Source: Lepraria neglecta
Lineage: Eukaryota; Ascomycota; Lecanoromycetes; Lecanorales; Stereocaulaceae
DNA: 64,000 nucleotides
Reading direction: 5' to 3'
Assembly: GCA_033220425.1 (NCBI GenBank)
Contig: CM065648.1
Span: 1,612,001-1,676,000 of the forward strand
How positions within the stretch are numbered: position 1 is the stretch's first letter; each line of letters opens with the position of its first letter. The notes under the pieces were generated by a model. The model was not told the origin of the DNA and searched no databases. It saw only the letters and a list, made by a program, of their open reading frames with translations. Below, in pieces: positions 1-12,482 of this stretch. Position numbers and translations under genes: made by a program.

Positions 1-94
1 TAGATAGCTCTAGGATACAGAAATAATCTTTGAAGCTTTGCATAGTTTGGATGGTTCCAGGATACTTTTCGCCCCCGGAAGCCATTGGAATGCC

Positions 95-485
95 CCCGGA
101 ACGAATAGGCAGCATACCGCCATATCGCTATATACGAATGAGCAATCCGGTGCCATATCTCCATATGCGAATAGGCAATCTACCGCCATATCGCCATGTG
201 CGAATAGAGCAATCCGGTGCCATATCTCCATATACGAATAGCCAACCTGCCGCCATATCGCCATGTGCGAATAGCCAATCCGGTGCCATATCGCCAACTG
301 TGCGAATAGGCAATCTACCGCCATATCGCCATGTGCCGAATGGGCAATCCTATGCCATATCGCCATGTGCGAATAGGCAATCCGTCGCCATATCGCCATG
401 TGCGAATGAGCCATCCGGTGCCATGATCGCTATATCGCCATGTGCGAATAGGCAATCCGGCGCCATATCGCTATGTGCGAATATT
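95..485. repeat. 33-bp tandem repeat array in Helitron Ha
   Basis: There are about eleven imperfect units of 33 bp, each built around CGAATAGGCAATC followed by CGCCATATCGCCATGTG. One unit is 42 bp long because of a 9-bp internal duplication near 421-437. Since 33 is a multiple of three, several frames stay open across the array on both strands; the longest is an open frame at 30-644 (+) with 11-residue repeats such as GAISPCANRQS. I read these frames as by-products of the period and not as genes. The array keeps many CA and TG dinucleotides, unlike the surrounding DNA. Confidence 0.9.
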
Positions 486-490
486 GCTTA

Positions 491-1330
491 TAAGTTTTGC
501 GTAAATAGACCGATTTTGAAAATTTCGACGGTATTGGAAAGCGTATGCTTGGTTCCAAAACTGATAAGATTATCTCGATATCATATGACATATGTGGCGC
601 GGGGCATTACTGCGAAGAAGTTGCGGTGCGTATTCAACTTTTGATGTTCCAGGGTCCGGAGGCGCCAAGCTCAATGCTTGGCATTTACTACTGAGCTCGC
701 ACTGCCTGTAAAACATAGTGAAAACGCTTCTTTTGCTCATAACTATTGCGTAAGTAGACCGATTTTGAAAATTTTGACGGTATTGGAAAGCGTATACTTG
801 GTTCCAAAACTTATGAAATCATCTCGATATTATATAATGTATATGGCGCGGGGAAGTCCTGCGAAGAAGTTACGGTACGCAAGTAAAACATAGCGAAAAT
901 GCTTCTTTTGCTCATAACTATTGCGTAAATAGGCCGATTCTAAAAATTCTTGATACGCAAGCAAGCTAATGATTAACTCCAAAACTTATGAAATTATCTT
1001 GATATTATATAATATATATAGCGCGGGGAAGTAGTGCGAAGAAATTTTGACGGTGTTAGAAAGCGTATACTTGGTTCTAAAACTTATGAAATCATCTCGA
1101 TATTATATAATATATATAGCGCGGGGAAGTCCTGCGAAGAAGTTACGGTACGCAAGCAAAACATAGCGAAAACGCTTCTTTTACTCATAACTATTGCGTA
1201 AATAGGCCGATTCTAAAAATTCTTGATGCGTAAGCAAGCTAATGATTGACTCCAAAACTTATGAAATCATCTTGATATTATATAATGTATATAGCGCGGG
1301 GAAATAGTGCGAAGAAGTTGCGGTGCGAAT
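491..1330 (-). repeat. Reiterated Helitron subterminal modules in Ha
   Basis: Modules of roughly 150-200 bp follow each other here. Each contains a GCGAAGAAGTTGCGGTGCG-like box, a CGCGGGG box, a TTATGAAATCATCTCGATAT box and AAAACGCTTCTTTTGCTCAT. Two variants occur: one with AAAATTTCGACGGTATTGGA and one with AAAATTCTTGATGCG. The same modules recur near the 5' ends of every Helitron copy in the window, including the autonomous-type Hb, so they belong to the element and not to the host. Confidence 0.8.
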
Positions 1331-1461
1331 TCAAGTTTTGGTAGTTGAAGGCGCTAGGCCGAAAAGCGTACTATCAGGGGGGAGAAGTATAGGGCCGATC
1401 TTATTGGCTATAAGTGCGGAATACCCTCCGAAAGTCGCGATAATCTATTATTATAAGAAGA

Positions 1462-4152
1462 TCTCCTACCCTCGAAATTAAAGGTATAGAGCGGTAATAA
1501 TATATATCCCTCTGCTAATGAATAGGATATTAGTTATCCGTATATCGAGAAAAGTGCCGCCTATTTAACTAGCGTACCGAAGTAAGGTATTATTCTTATT
1601 ATTATACTAGCGAAAGTAATAGGTAACTAGTTACAAGAGTAGACGAAGATAATTAATACTTAATATCCAATATTGAAGCTATAGTACTTCTATACCTATA
1701 TAGGCAAAATATACAATAATATTAATACTACCCTACTTATATTAGAAAATACTAAACTACTTCGATATAAAAAGGATAGAAAACCCAAACCTAGATAGGA
1801 GCGTATTCTACTCCTTATAACTAAGGGCTTATATAATAGATATATTAAGGAAGTACTATAGGACTCTAAGTCTCTATTCGTCTATAACTTTCGTATCGGC
1901 TAGATCTTTATTAACAAGTTCTATAAGATAAGGACAGTAAAGGGTAAATATCCCAAGATAGTCCTTGGTATCAAGGATAAGATTAGTGCCTGAGTCCTAG
2001 TAAAAATACTAGAGGATAATAAGAACGAGTAGAATACTATAGATAATCGGCGTATGAAAATATACCGATTATCTTTACCCTAGGTGTAGGGTTTCTCCGC
2101 TACACCGTAGATATACGACCTAACTAACTACTCAGCTATAATCTATATAATCGAGTAGCCTTAGTAGTACGCCGTTAAAGAGTATTAATATATAACTTAC
2201 AACGAAATCAAGGTTATTAGGAAACTAACTACTAGCTACCGAAAGTAAAAGAATCCGGTTAATAAGAGCGAGAATAATAAGAATATCGTAGATATAAAGG
2301 CTATCTTAAACTCTATCGAAATCAAGTAGACACCTATAACTATAGATATTAATAGGACTACCGAGCTTGTTAAGCTACCTCCGCACGAGACTCGTTATAT
2401 TATATACTTACTTAATCTAGAGTAAAAGGCAGCTCTTCGCGCTGAGGATTAGAGGATCTAAGACGTAGTAAAAGCTGAATATACTAGAGAATACGCAATT
2501 ACTCGCAAGGCTGGCAAGGAGATACCTACGCTAGCGATTAATAACTACTTCAAATACGCCTATAAGCTACGCGCTGCTACTATTGTCCTAAGCCTTCTAG
2601 AATTCTCTTAGCGTAACTACCTTACTCTTATTTAGGACGAGCTTAAAGGGGGGCCTTTATATAACGGCGGAAAGGGTCGTATAGATTTTACAGAGTTAGC
2701 TGGCCTGATATAGAATTGGGCCAAGATACCGCTGGATAGTATTTATGCTAAACATATCGATGAACTTACTAGTAATATACCGAAGTTAGTAAAACTCAAA
2801 GAGTTAATCGGCTTGCTAGGGGAAGATATCTACAGGCGACTAGAGAAACTGGTCATATTCACCAGTTCTCCTATTATCGTATACATTCTAGCGGTAGTAA
2901 GTCTATATCTCTTCCGCTATTCCACCTTGACCTTGTACTAACCTTACTCTAGTGGTTTAAAAGGCATTTTCCTAGTAAATAGCTATAGTATAGCTCGACT
3001 ATATCTTCCGAGAAGCGAGATAAGTTATATATATAGCTATTCTAAAAAGAGGATGATAAGCGCTTCCTTATCTCTACGAAATATATCCTTAGAACTAGTA
3101 TTACCCTGACCCGTATATTCAGAAGTATAAATATAGATATAGACTAGATATAATTCTATAATATTTAGTATAATAGATAGGTAGTTCGATTATCTCAGCG
3201 AAATCCAAAGACGTATAACTACTACTTTATTACGAATAATGAATATAGAGTAGATTAGAAGGTATTATTTAAATAGAGCAGAGATAATATAACGAGGTAA
3301 TAGGCGTATAAATAAGCTAGATATTTCTAGCTAAGCAATAGCGCGCTTTTGCGGGTTTCTTTTCTTCTACTTAGTAGTACTTTAACTTCGTATAAGATAG
3401 ATATAAGACTCTTATTACCCTTCTATAGTAATATTAAATCTAATCTATACTAGTTCGGGAAGACTTGAAAGTACTTAGATTACTAGCTATTCCCCTTTGC
3501 TTTCTCCTATCTTTAGTAGATATTTCGCGCTATAGTCTTCCTTGAATATCCGCTACCAAAATCTAGATATACTATATACTTATATACTAAATACAAGCTA
3601 TAGGTAAAAGGGAATATAATTTATAGCCCTAACTTGCTAGATTGTAATCGTATTTGATACGAACTATATACGCTACTATACTCCTTTATAATATATTATC
3701 TTAAGTTATAATCTTCCTTATAATACCCTTCTATTAATATAGACTCTTTTAACTAAGACTATTATTAAATAAAGGGAGAAACCTACTCGAAAGTCAAGTA
3801 GTTATACCTGTACTCAATATAGATACTATATAGGAAACAGCCTACACGTCGAATAATATCGAGTATTAGATAGTATTCGAGTCGGATAACTCTTGATATC
3901 CGAGTCGAACAGCGCTTGATATACTTGGTGTTTAAGTCGGATATCACTTATTACACGCTAATTACTATAGACTTAGTACGGAATTATTCTTTATATATTA
4001 TATATCGACCTTTTAATCCTTTCCTATACTCCTTTCTCTTACTACTAATATATTGATTAATACTCTATATATTATATATATACCCGCTATAGAATACCGG
4101 TACGAGCCCGTAGCCGTCGCCGCCGATATTTTCCCCTCCTCTCTAGCCTCTT
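1462..4152. other. Unclassified RIP-eroded repeat U1, left part
   Basis: This is AT-rich, stop-rich DNA without any family motif I recognise. Parts of it have a diverged direct copy downstream: 1523-1660 and about 2340-3100 match about 19570-19735 and 19740-20560. About 680 bp (roughly 1665-2335) is missing from the second copy. The plus strand between about 2390 and 3000 reads like eroded coding sequence, with stops mainly where glutamine or tryptophan codons would stand, but I cannot name a product. The repeat continues at 10697, because B1 was inserted at 4152/4153 and duplicated CTCTT. GAGTCGGA-type motifs occur at about 3878-3950. Confidence 0.5.
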
Positions 4153-4563
4153 TGTTACGACCTACATCCGATCGTTAACCTAACGGTACGATAACCGGGT
4201 ATAGGTTTCGTGTATCTTATACTTCTATAGGAGAGGAGTTACTCAGGTAGAATAGTAGTCTTCGTATATATAGGTAGTCAATACGTTCTATATTAATAAC
4301 TAGTAAAGTATAGTACAAGGAGTACTAGGAAGATTAACTAAGTTAAATACGCTATTCCAAATAGTAGGCAAAGCCCCGTATATATAGATATATGAAATCC
4401 TGCCAAGTACTCTATAAGCGTTATGAGCGCTAGCGCTTATTGCGCTTATTATTCCTAAGCGCTATAAGCGCTAGCGCTCGTCGCGCTTATCGCTTCAGCT
4501 ACTAGTCCTATCTATAGTACCATATCCTATAGGATAGTCCTATTAGAACCAATAGTTCTAATA
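4153..4563 (-). repeat. LTR of B1 (3' LTR)
   Basis: It is 411 bp long, beginning TGTTACGACC on the plus strand and ending CTAATA. It matches the LTR at 10281-10691 and those of B2 and B3. It contains copies of the palindrome GCGCTAGCGC (about 4428-4475) and a TATATCTATATATACGGGG-like block read on the minus strand (about 4376-4396). Confidence 0.93.
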
Positions 4564-4869
4564 CTAGCCCCCTCCTCTAGATTTCTTGTCCTGAGAAACT
4601 ATCTATCCTTTATACCTCCTTGTCGAACTATCTATTCTAAAGATCCCCTTATCCGTTATAAAGAACTCTCTAGCGAATTATCTAGGTTCGTAATATATCC
4701 TTATACTCTTTGTACGAAGGGTAATAAGTAATACTTAGTAGGCGTCTATTTAGATTATTATTCTAACTATATAGCTACGGGCAAGAAGTATAACCTTATT
4801 ATATCCGTTAATAAGATACGTTATATTAAGAAAGTCCGCGATAATACTTAGTCTAAAATAAAGGAAACG

Positions 4870-7800
4870 CAGGCGAAACTTATACGCCTTTAATTAGAAT
4901 TCGATTATATCTAAGATAAAGAGAAAAGGCTAGTCGAGCGCGAGTTATAGAATATTAAGGAACTGGAGAAGGATAAGGGTCTTCCTTCCGACACCCCCGA
5001 CGGTCTAATATTTAACGTTGGCTCCGAGCAGTTCGACCTCCCCCCGGCCTCGAGGGCCCCGAGAGTTTCGACTAGTCTTCTCTTGTCTCTAATAAAACTC
5101 TTATAGATATTCCCTGTAAATCCCCGCAAGGTTCCTAAGAGGTTCCCAGGTACTTTCCGTTTCGTTATACCCTTTCTATTTAACTAGATAGAACTAATTT
5201 CTTCTATCTAGGATCCTCTTAACCTCGTACTCTATTTCTTCCTTAATATTATAATAAAACGTCTCTTAGAGTAGTATATTAGAGTCTACTAGCTCTAGAA
5301 GTAAGACGTAGAATACCGGATATACCTTAGCGTCAGGTAGAAGCTCGAGTTTATAGTTAATAGCCCCCTTTACCTTCTTAATTAAGAATAGTCTAACCTT
5401 AATATAATCTAGTTTCTTACTTAGTCTCGTTATCTTTATATTCTTTATTAGGAGGTAGACTTTATCCCCCTCTTTAAGCTAAGGAATATTCTTTCTTCTT
5501 TTATCGACCTATTCCTTTAATTTATTATTAGAGCTTTTAATAGACCTTTATATATCCTTATATAAATTCTTTAGCTCTTCTACTTTTACTAAAGCTTTTT
5601 CTATATTAGGTCCTTCCCTAGGTTATAGAAATATATTCATATTCTTTCTATAGTTAGTAAAGAATAGTATAAGGCCTATTATATCTAACCTCTTGTCGTT
5701 ATACGCTAGTTATACTATTAGAAGTAGTAAAACCTAATTATCTTGTTTCTAGTTTATATAATATCTTAAATATACTTCTATTATTTAATTCGTATATTCT
5801 ATTTATCTATTAGTTTATAGGTAATATACTATTAATATCCGAAGTTTTGTTCCTATTGCTGCGATTAGTATCCTCTAGTAGTTAGAAGTAAATAATTTAT
5901 CTCTATTAGATATTATCGACTTAGGTATACTATAATCTCTTATTAGTTTATCTAAGAGTATAAAAGCTAATTGATCTACTTTATATATTTCCTTAAAAGG
6001 TATTATAACTATATACTTCGTAAGTTTATCTATAATAACTATAATTAAATCGAAGATATCCTATATAGCTAGGTCCTTCGAAGGTAGTAGTTTAACTATA
6101 AAGTCTATTATAATATTATCCTATAGTGATTCTAGTATAGATATAAACTGAATTTGCCTATACTTGGCGTATCGTGCCGCCTTGTTCTGTTAGCACTGAA
6201 TATATTCCTTGATATATTATTTAACGCGTGCCCGAAGTTTCGGTACTGCGTATCCTCGTCCTAGGAGTTCTATAGTCTTAGATACTCTAGGGTGACCTTA
6301 TAATAGGTCATCGTGGTAATCCCTGATTACTTCTTTAATATATATATCAGGTAAGTAAGTTTTATCCTGATATCTAAGTAATACTAAATCCTGTTAATCC
6401 TATCTTAGCTTTGTTGCGAATATATCGTCGTTATAGGCCTTTACGATCCTATTAGTCGTATCGGGTCCTAATATACGAAGGGTTATTGCCAATACCTAAT
6501 ATGGTACTAATGATCTATCGGCTTCTCGTTTTAGGATTAGTCGTTCCGTAACGTTCTTTTCTTCTATATAGTCCGATCGCCTACTAAGCGTATCTACTCG
6601 ACTATTATCTTTTCCTAGGGTATAGGTTATCTTGAACTTATACTGTCTAAGTAGTTCTAACTATCTAACTTATCTTCTATTTAACTCTTTCGTTATTATA
6701 AAGTTAAGAAGATTCTTATAATCCATAAAGATAGTTAGGTCTAAGTAGCTTTCTGCGTATACTCTCTAATTCTAAAGTATATATACTACGGCAAGTAGTT
6801 CTTTATCGTGTATATTATAGTTTTATTCTACTACTAATATCTTTCGTGAAAAGTAGGTAACTAGATACTACTTTTAGTCCTTTATCTAATAAAGGTATAC
6901 TCCTATTATAAGATCCGAGGTATCTATTTTAATACGAGCCGGTTCGTTAGCTTAAAAGGTATAGAGTACTAGAGGATCTGTATATACTTTCTTTAATATA
7001 TTAAACGACTTTTATTATTCTTATCCCTATATAAATCCGATATCCTTCTTAGTAATATCTATAAGTAGAAGTACTTTCTTGGAGTAGCCCTTAATAAACT
7101 TCCTGTTAAAGTTAGCAAATCCTAAGAAACTTTGTACTACTTTAACGTCCTATAGTATAGGCTATTCTACTATAGCTTTAATCTTTTCTAGGCTTATACT
7201 AATACCTTTTATACTAACTATAAATCCTAGGAACTCAATAGAGTCCCTATAAAATTCGCACTTTTCCGGTTTAAGGAGTAGTCCCGCTTGTGATAGGTAT
7301 TCGATAATATCCTATATATACTTAATATATTCTTCCTTGTTCTCAGAGTAAATCAAGATATTATCGAGGTACGCTATCGCTGTTCGATCTAAGTATGCTT
7401 ATACGACGTTATTAACAAGTGCTTAGCAGGTTACTGGTACGTTGGTAAGTCCAAACGGTATTACTAAATACTCGTAGTGGCTATATCTGGTTTAGAAGGT
7501 AGTTTTCTATTCTTCGCCTTCTTTTATCCGAATTAGGTTATATACGCCCCTAAGATCTAGTTTAGTAAATATCTTTGCCTTGCTAAGCCGATCCTATAGC
7601 TCGCTGATATTAAGTAAAGGGTATCTATTCTTAATAGTAATGTCGTTTAACTTTCGATAGTCGACGTATAGTCTTAAGCTTCCGTCCTTCTTCGGCGCGA
7701 AGAGGATTGGATAACCTACTAGTAATTTGGATTCCCGAATAAATCCCTTCTTAAGGTTCTCCTTAATATACCCGCGAAGTATAGTAAGTTCCCTTTCTAA

Positions 7801-8530
7801 TAATATATAGATAGGTCCAAATATTAGCGCCTTACTAGGTTCGAGTTCGATCTTATAATCCTATAGTTAGTACTTAGGTAACGCTTTTACGCTCGTCTCT
7901 TCCTTGAATAGGTATACCTACCGTTTATATTCCCAAGGGATTATAGAAGGTTCGTCTTTTCCTTTAGTAGCTCTCTCTTTAGTATCCTACTAACCCTTAC
8001 TAGTAACTAAGGAGTTAAGCCTTCTCTCTTAGAAGTCGCTCTTATCGTTTAAGAATAAAGTAATATATACTTTAACCAGTCTTCGGTTCTTTCTCTTATC
8101 TATTATCGTCTACTATCGACTAATAGGTCTAATACTAGTAACGTCTCTAGATTATCCGAATTTAAGTATTTTTATCTTCTAGTTGATTTCTAGGTTATAT
8201 TTATTTAACCAAGGTATTCCTAAAATAATATTATAAGTAGCTATCCCAACTATATCGAATGTAATCTCCTTATAGTATTACTAAATTATTACTAGTAGGG
8301 AGTAAGTTTCCTCCTCTACTTTTCCTGTTAAAAATACTAACCTATCGGCTAGGCGTAGCTTATAGGACAATTTCTTCCTTCGAGTTAGTAGATTACTTGA
8401 GTCTACTAAGTTCCTTGAGATGAAATTTCCTATAGCCCCGCTATCTATTATCGCTACGGTCCGCTATCTATCGATATTCACTAGTATAATAATATAAGTG
8501 TGATATTAGGCGGAATATAATTGTTGTTTA
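4870..8530 (-). pseudogene. pol region fossil of B1
   Basis: Read on the minus strand, protease-like sequence lies at about 8170-8480, reverse transcriptase at about 7100-7770, RNase H at about 6700-6960, integrase at about 5480-6480 and a chromodomain-like end at about 5150-5270. The reverse transcriptase block is recognised from its fingers and palm sequence and from its alignment with the same block in B2, A1 and A4. The frame is broken many times, so no product is expected. A short stretch around 4911-5129 stays open by chance. Confidence 0.85.
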
Positions 8531-10280
8531 GGGAATAACGTATTAATCTCCTTATGCTTCCCCGTAGTATAAGAGATTATTCTTTTCCCTGTAATAGTAG
8601 GAATCTATATACTTCCTTTATTCCCTTATACGGAATATATTCGTCGTATAAGTAGCTATACTATAGTACTTAGTTACAAGCTTCTCTCTTGAAGACTTTA
8701 AGTAAGTTATTTCTTTCCTTCTCCTACTTTTCTATAAAGTATAGGAAGTAATAGTACTTCCTCTTGCTTGCAAGATACTATTAATATCTATCTTCTTTAT
8801 ACTTATACTACTATATCTCTCTATAAGAGCTTCTTTTTAGTAGAGGTACCGTATATTCTTTTACTAAACGGCCCCTTTCTTCTCTATATATTGAATAATC
8901 GGGTAATATATATTTAGTATATAGAATCTCGCTATATTACTAATATTCCCTATTATATCGATAGTCTCGTATAGGTTCGTCCCATTTAGGTTTTGCAGAT
9001 AATTGCTCGTTTAGAATACCTCGTATTTTGCTTTCAATTTCGTCGAAGAGTTTATATTTATCTTCGTCCGATTAAGGTTCTTTAATTTCTAGTAATTTTC
9101 CTTCTACTTAGGATATAGTAGATCCAGGTTCGGGTATTAACGCTAGTCTCTCTAGACTAGCTTTCCGTTGTTCCTAATCCGTCTTATATTATTAAGATCT
9201 ATTACTATCCCTATAGTAATACCTCTATACTTCTTTATTGAATTCTAATTCGAAGGTATTATCTTCCGAATCCTAACTGAATTTCTCTTTATTATAGGGT
9301 TACTATATTTCTTCGGAGTCTTCCTCGTTATCTAGAGGTCCTCCTTCTATTATATTAATCTACGGTCGGTATACTATATTCTTCGACCTGTAGTCTCTAG
9401 CTATATAACCTAGTTTACTATAGCTATAGTAAGTAATTACTTTCTTTCCCCCGTACTACTTTTTCCCTTTAAAGTTTCCTTTCTTCTTTCCTATCTATAT
9501 AAAGTTAATCTCTATTAGTACTATACTACGGTAAGTATTATATTCCCTGTAGTCTTATCTATAATTCTTCGTCTTTAAGAAGAATCCTTTATTTCGGGTT
9601 CCGCTAACTCCTCTATTATACTATTTCTCTATAGACTATTTAAATAGCTTATTATCGATTTCGATCGTATTTTTAATAAGTCCGTCTAGAGTATTAATTA
9701 CTCCTCTAAATCTTATAAGCTCGTCTTTAATATTATCTTTAAGGCCTTAATAATATATTATTATTAGCGTATTATTATCCTAACCTATCTTAGTAGTATA
9801 TATTTAAAACTAAGTTAAAAACTCTAATACTAACTTCTTCTACTTTATATATTAGATAATATATATTACTATATTTACCTTGTTAGAAGGTCCGAATATA
9901 TAGCGGATTTCGACTATAAACTTTGGTATACTCTCTATCCAAGATTTAATGTCGCTATCTTCGTCGTCATCTTCTATATACTTCTTTAGGAAAGGTTCGA
10001 CCTACTTTTAGGCTCGTCCTTATAGGTAGGATATAGCGAAGGTAGTATATCTAGTTACTAGGAGCAAGTCTCCCTGGAATAGAAGGTATAGTTATACTTG
10101 CGTAAGCTATAGCTCAAGCTTATCCCTATCTCCGTAGTATAGGTCTGGTACTATAACCTTAATCCTTTTTCTAGATCCTTCGTCTATAGTTTGGCGTCTC
10201 TAGCTAGTAACTATTAAGGTACTTAGGGTAGGGTTTCTACCTGAAGTTGTTAAAGAACTTATCCCTTAGGGTGTTCAAAG
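8531..10280 (-). pseudogene. gag region fossil of B1
   Basis: This minus-strand tract between the protease block and the 5' LTR matches the gag regions of B2 and A2. A region resembling a CCHC zinc-knuckle zone lies at about 9390-9480. It is multiply broken and highly TpA-rich. Confidence 0.7.
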
Positions 10281-10691
10281 TATTACGACCTATATCCGAT
10301 CATTAACCTAACGGTATGATAACCGGGTATAGGTTTCGTATATCTTATACTTCTATAGGAGAGGAGTCACTTAGGTAGAATAGTAGTCTTCGTATATATA
10401 GGTAGTTAATACGTTCTATATTAATAACTAGTAAAGTATAGTACAAGGAGTACTAGGAAGATTAACCAAGTTAAATACGCTGTTCCAAATAGTAGGCAAA
10501 GCCCCGTATATATAGATATATGAAATCCTGCCAAGTACTCTATAAGCGTTATGAGCGCTAGCGCTCATTGCGCTTATTATTCCTAAGCGCCATGAGCGCT
10601 AGCGCTCGTCGCGCTCATCGCTTCAGCTACTAGTCCTATCTATAGTACCGTGTCCTATAGGATAGTCCTGTCAGAACCAATAGTTCTAATA
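10281..10691 (-). repeat. LTR of B1 (5' LTR)
   Basis: It is 411 bp long, the partner of 4153-4563, with the right-hand target duplication CTCTT immediately after it. The GCGCTAGCGC palindromes are at about 10557-10605. Confidence 0.93.
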
Positions 10692-10696
10692 CTCTT

Positions 10697-12482
10697 CACC
10701 TTCTACCGAATTCTACGAAAATACTAACCCTAGGAATTAGATAGTCTCGGTTATTTCGCGTAGCCTTATAGTCGAATAGGCCTACTATAAGGAGATTCGA
10801 GTAGTATTAAAGAAAGAGATAGAAAGGAGATATATCGTTAGCACGTCTCTAGGGACACCGGAGAACTAGGCCAAACTTAGCGAGGCCTTATAGTAGTTAG
10901 AAATAGTATTTCCCTCCGTTTTCATATCTAGAATCCCCTAACCCTAGCTAGAGAGTTATAAATTAGATATAGCTAGAAAGATTAATAATACCTATAATCA
11001 CTATCGCAATCGCAGAAGGCGTACTATACCGTCTCTCTCTATAGATAGTACTCTATATATAGCGCGTCCGCTTACCTTCGATAAAATAGGATTCTATATC
11101 CGGTTAATAGAGACGATAGCGAATATACTTTTCTTCGCCTCCGATATTATTAAGGAGAAAAAACCTCTAGCTAGTATTATATTAGACGAGATCGAATTTA
11201 GAATATTTAAAGAGGTTTTACGCGAGGACGGTATCTATAATAGCTTGACCGACCGAATTCTTTATTATATTAGCAAAAACGATATCGAAGTTAATTACGC
11301 CCGTAAATTCAAGGCGGCTACCTTATAGATATATAATATAGGCGAGAATCCTATCTCGTTTTATATTAAGACGCGCCTATAAGGTATATATCTTATACTT
11401 TACTTCGATCGTACTCCTACTAACTATACTCTAGTAAAACGGCGGGCCTACGTGAAATATTAAACAATAGGCACACCTTACGTCCGTTTCCGCGGTATAT
11501 TAGTAAACCTAGTTAATTACGGTATACTGATACTACTAAATCACGTACTCTAGTATTCTTCTTCGTTCTAACTTAGTAAAGAGCCTCTACTTCTTCGTAT
11601 TTCATTCTTTCTATTATTACTATCCCTATTATACCTCTATATAACCTTACCGGGCTAGTTATTCTTCTCTTACGATACGACCTAAGAATATAACCTATAA
11701 TATACAGAATCCTCTACGCGAAGACTCTACTACCTCTCCCGCTAAATTCCCCGCCCTAAAGCCTTATAAATTCTCCCCCTTAATTAAGCAAGCCTACTAG
11801 TATTTCCTACCCGGCCTCTAAACGATCCTATACTTATCCGTTCCGATACAAATAATAGTAGCTATACTAGTAATTAGGAAGAGAAGGAGTAAGAGGAGGA
11901 AGGGGATACTATAGAAGAGGACGAGGAGAAGGCGTTAAAGGTTAGTAAGGCCTATAATAGTAGGGTTCCGAAGTTATATAATATCGAGATAGGTAGGGTA
12001 GTAGTAGCTAGAGTAGCTACGAAAGATCTAGAGGTATTAGAACAGGAGGATCGCGACAGGATATAAGTACTTCAACCTCTACCTTACTATTTACTTACTA
12101 CTAAATACTACCCTAGTATTAATATAACTAAGGTAGAGGACTATCCGCAATAGTCTTAGAAAACGTAGTAGTATATAGAGTTATTATTTCAGCTATAGAA
12201 GGGAAACTAGTCTATATAGAATACACGAAACCTCCGTAGGTTATTATCTATTATAGCCCCCAACGGCAAAATAAAGAAGATCGTACCGTTTATTTATTAG
12301 CTATACTACGTAGCTTAGATAAGACAGCAGGCTTTCTAATAGGGGGGAGCTATCTATAGGCGAGATTCTGGTTTAGGGATATCTAAACTAAATTATTACT
12401 TCTATCAAGGACTCTAGTTAACTCGGACGATATAGATATTCGACTCGGGCAATACTAATATCCGACTCTATCTGGATCGAAA
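10697..12482. other. Unclassified repeat U1, right part
   Basis: This continues the DNA interrupted by B1. On the plus strand, about 11080-11560 reads as eroded coding sequence with long stop-poor runs (for example IETIANILFFASDIIKEK), which I do not recognise; a gag-like protein of another retroelement is one possibility. Downstream (11860-12060) the sequence is rich in acidic and arginine-like codons. At 12418-12470 there are GACTCGG-type motifs. The tract ends where Helitron Hb inserted, between A 12482 and T 19465. Confidence 0.45.

Larger units (their letters stand above)
1..1461 (-). mobile_element. Non-autonomous Helitron copy Ha (3' end lies before the window)
   Basis: The 5' end is at 1461 on the minus strand, where the reverse complement reads TCTTCTTATAATAATAGATT and matches the start of He (28579). 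The flanking bases are A before the element and T after it, as in every other copy. From the 5' end inward it holds reiterated subterminal modules (about 491-1330) and then the 33-bp array (about 95-485). The remaining 3' part of about 185 bp, which in He carries the terminal hairpin, falls outside the window. It has no transposase, so it would depend on Rep-helicase supplied by an Hb-like element. It is very similar to He and Hg over its whole length, with differences that are mostly C/T or G/A. It sits against unclassified repeat U1. Confidence 0.85.
4153..10691 (-). mobile_element. Ty3/gypsy LTR retrotransposon fossil B1 (structurally whole, coding broken)
   Basis: Two LTRs of 411 bp (4153-4563 and 10281-10691) flank an internal region on the minus strand. 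The target-site duplication CTCTT is intact at 4148-4152 and 10692-10696. Read on the minus strand, the order is gag, protease, reverse transcriptase, RNase H, integrase and a chromodomain-like end, which is the Ty3/gypsy (chromovirus) order. The coding region is heavily broken, with dozens of stops of the RIP type. The matching target duplication shows a simple insertion into U1. LTR divergence cannot be turned directly into age, because RIP adds changes quickly. Confidence 0.92.

Noticed and set aside
95-485. CRISPR-like array
   Set aside because: The 33-bp units are directly joined with no unique spacers and vary internally. This is a minisatellite in a eukaryotic transposon.
30-644. A 204-codon open frame repeated at 29123-29737 and 58233-58847 as a conserved gene
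   Set aside because: It follows the 33-bp array, whose period is a multiple of three, and several frames on both strands are open at once. No start context, intron or domain supports a gene.
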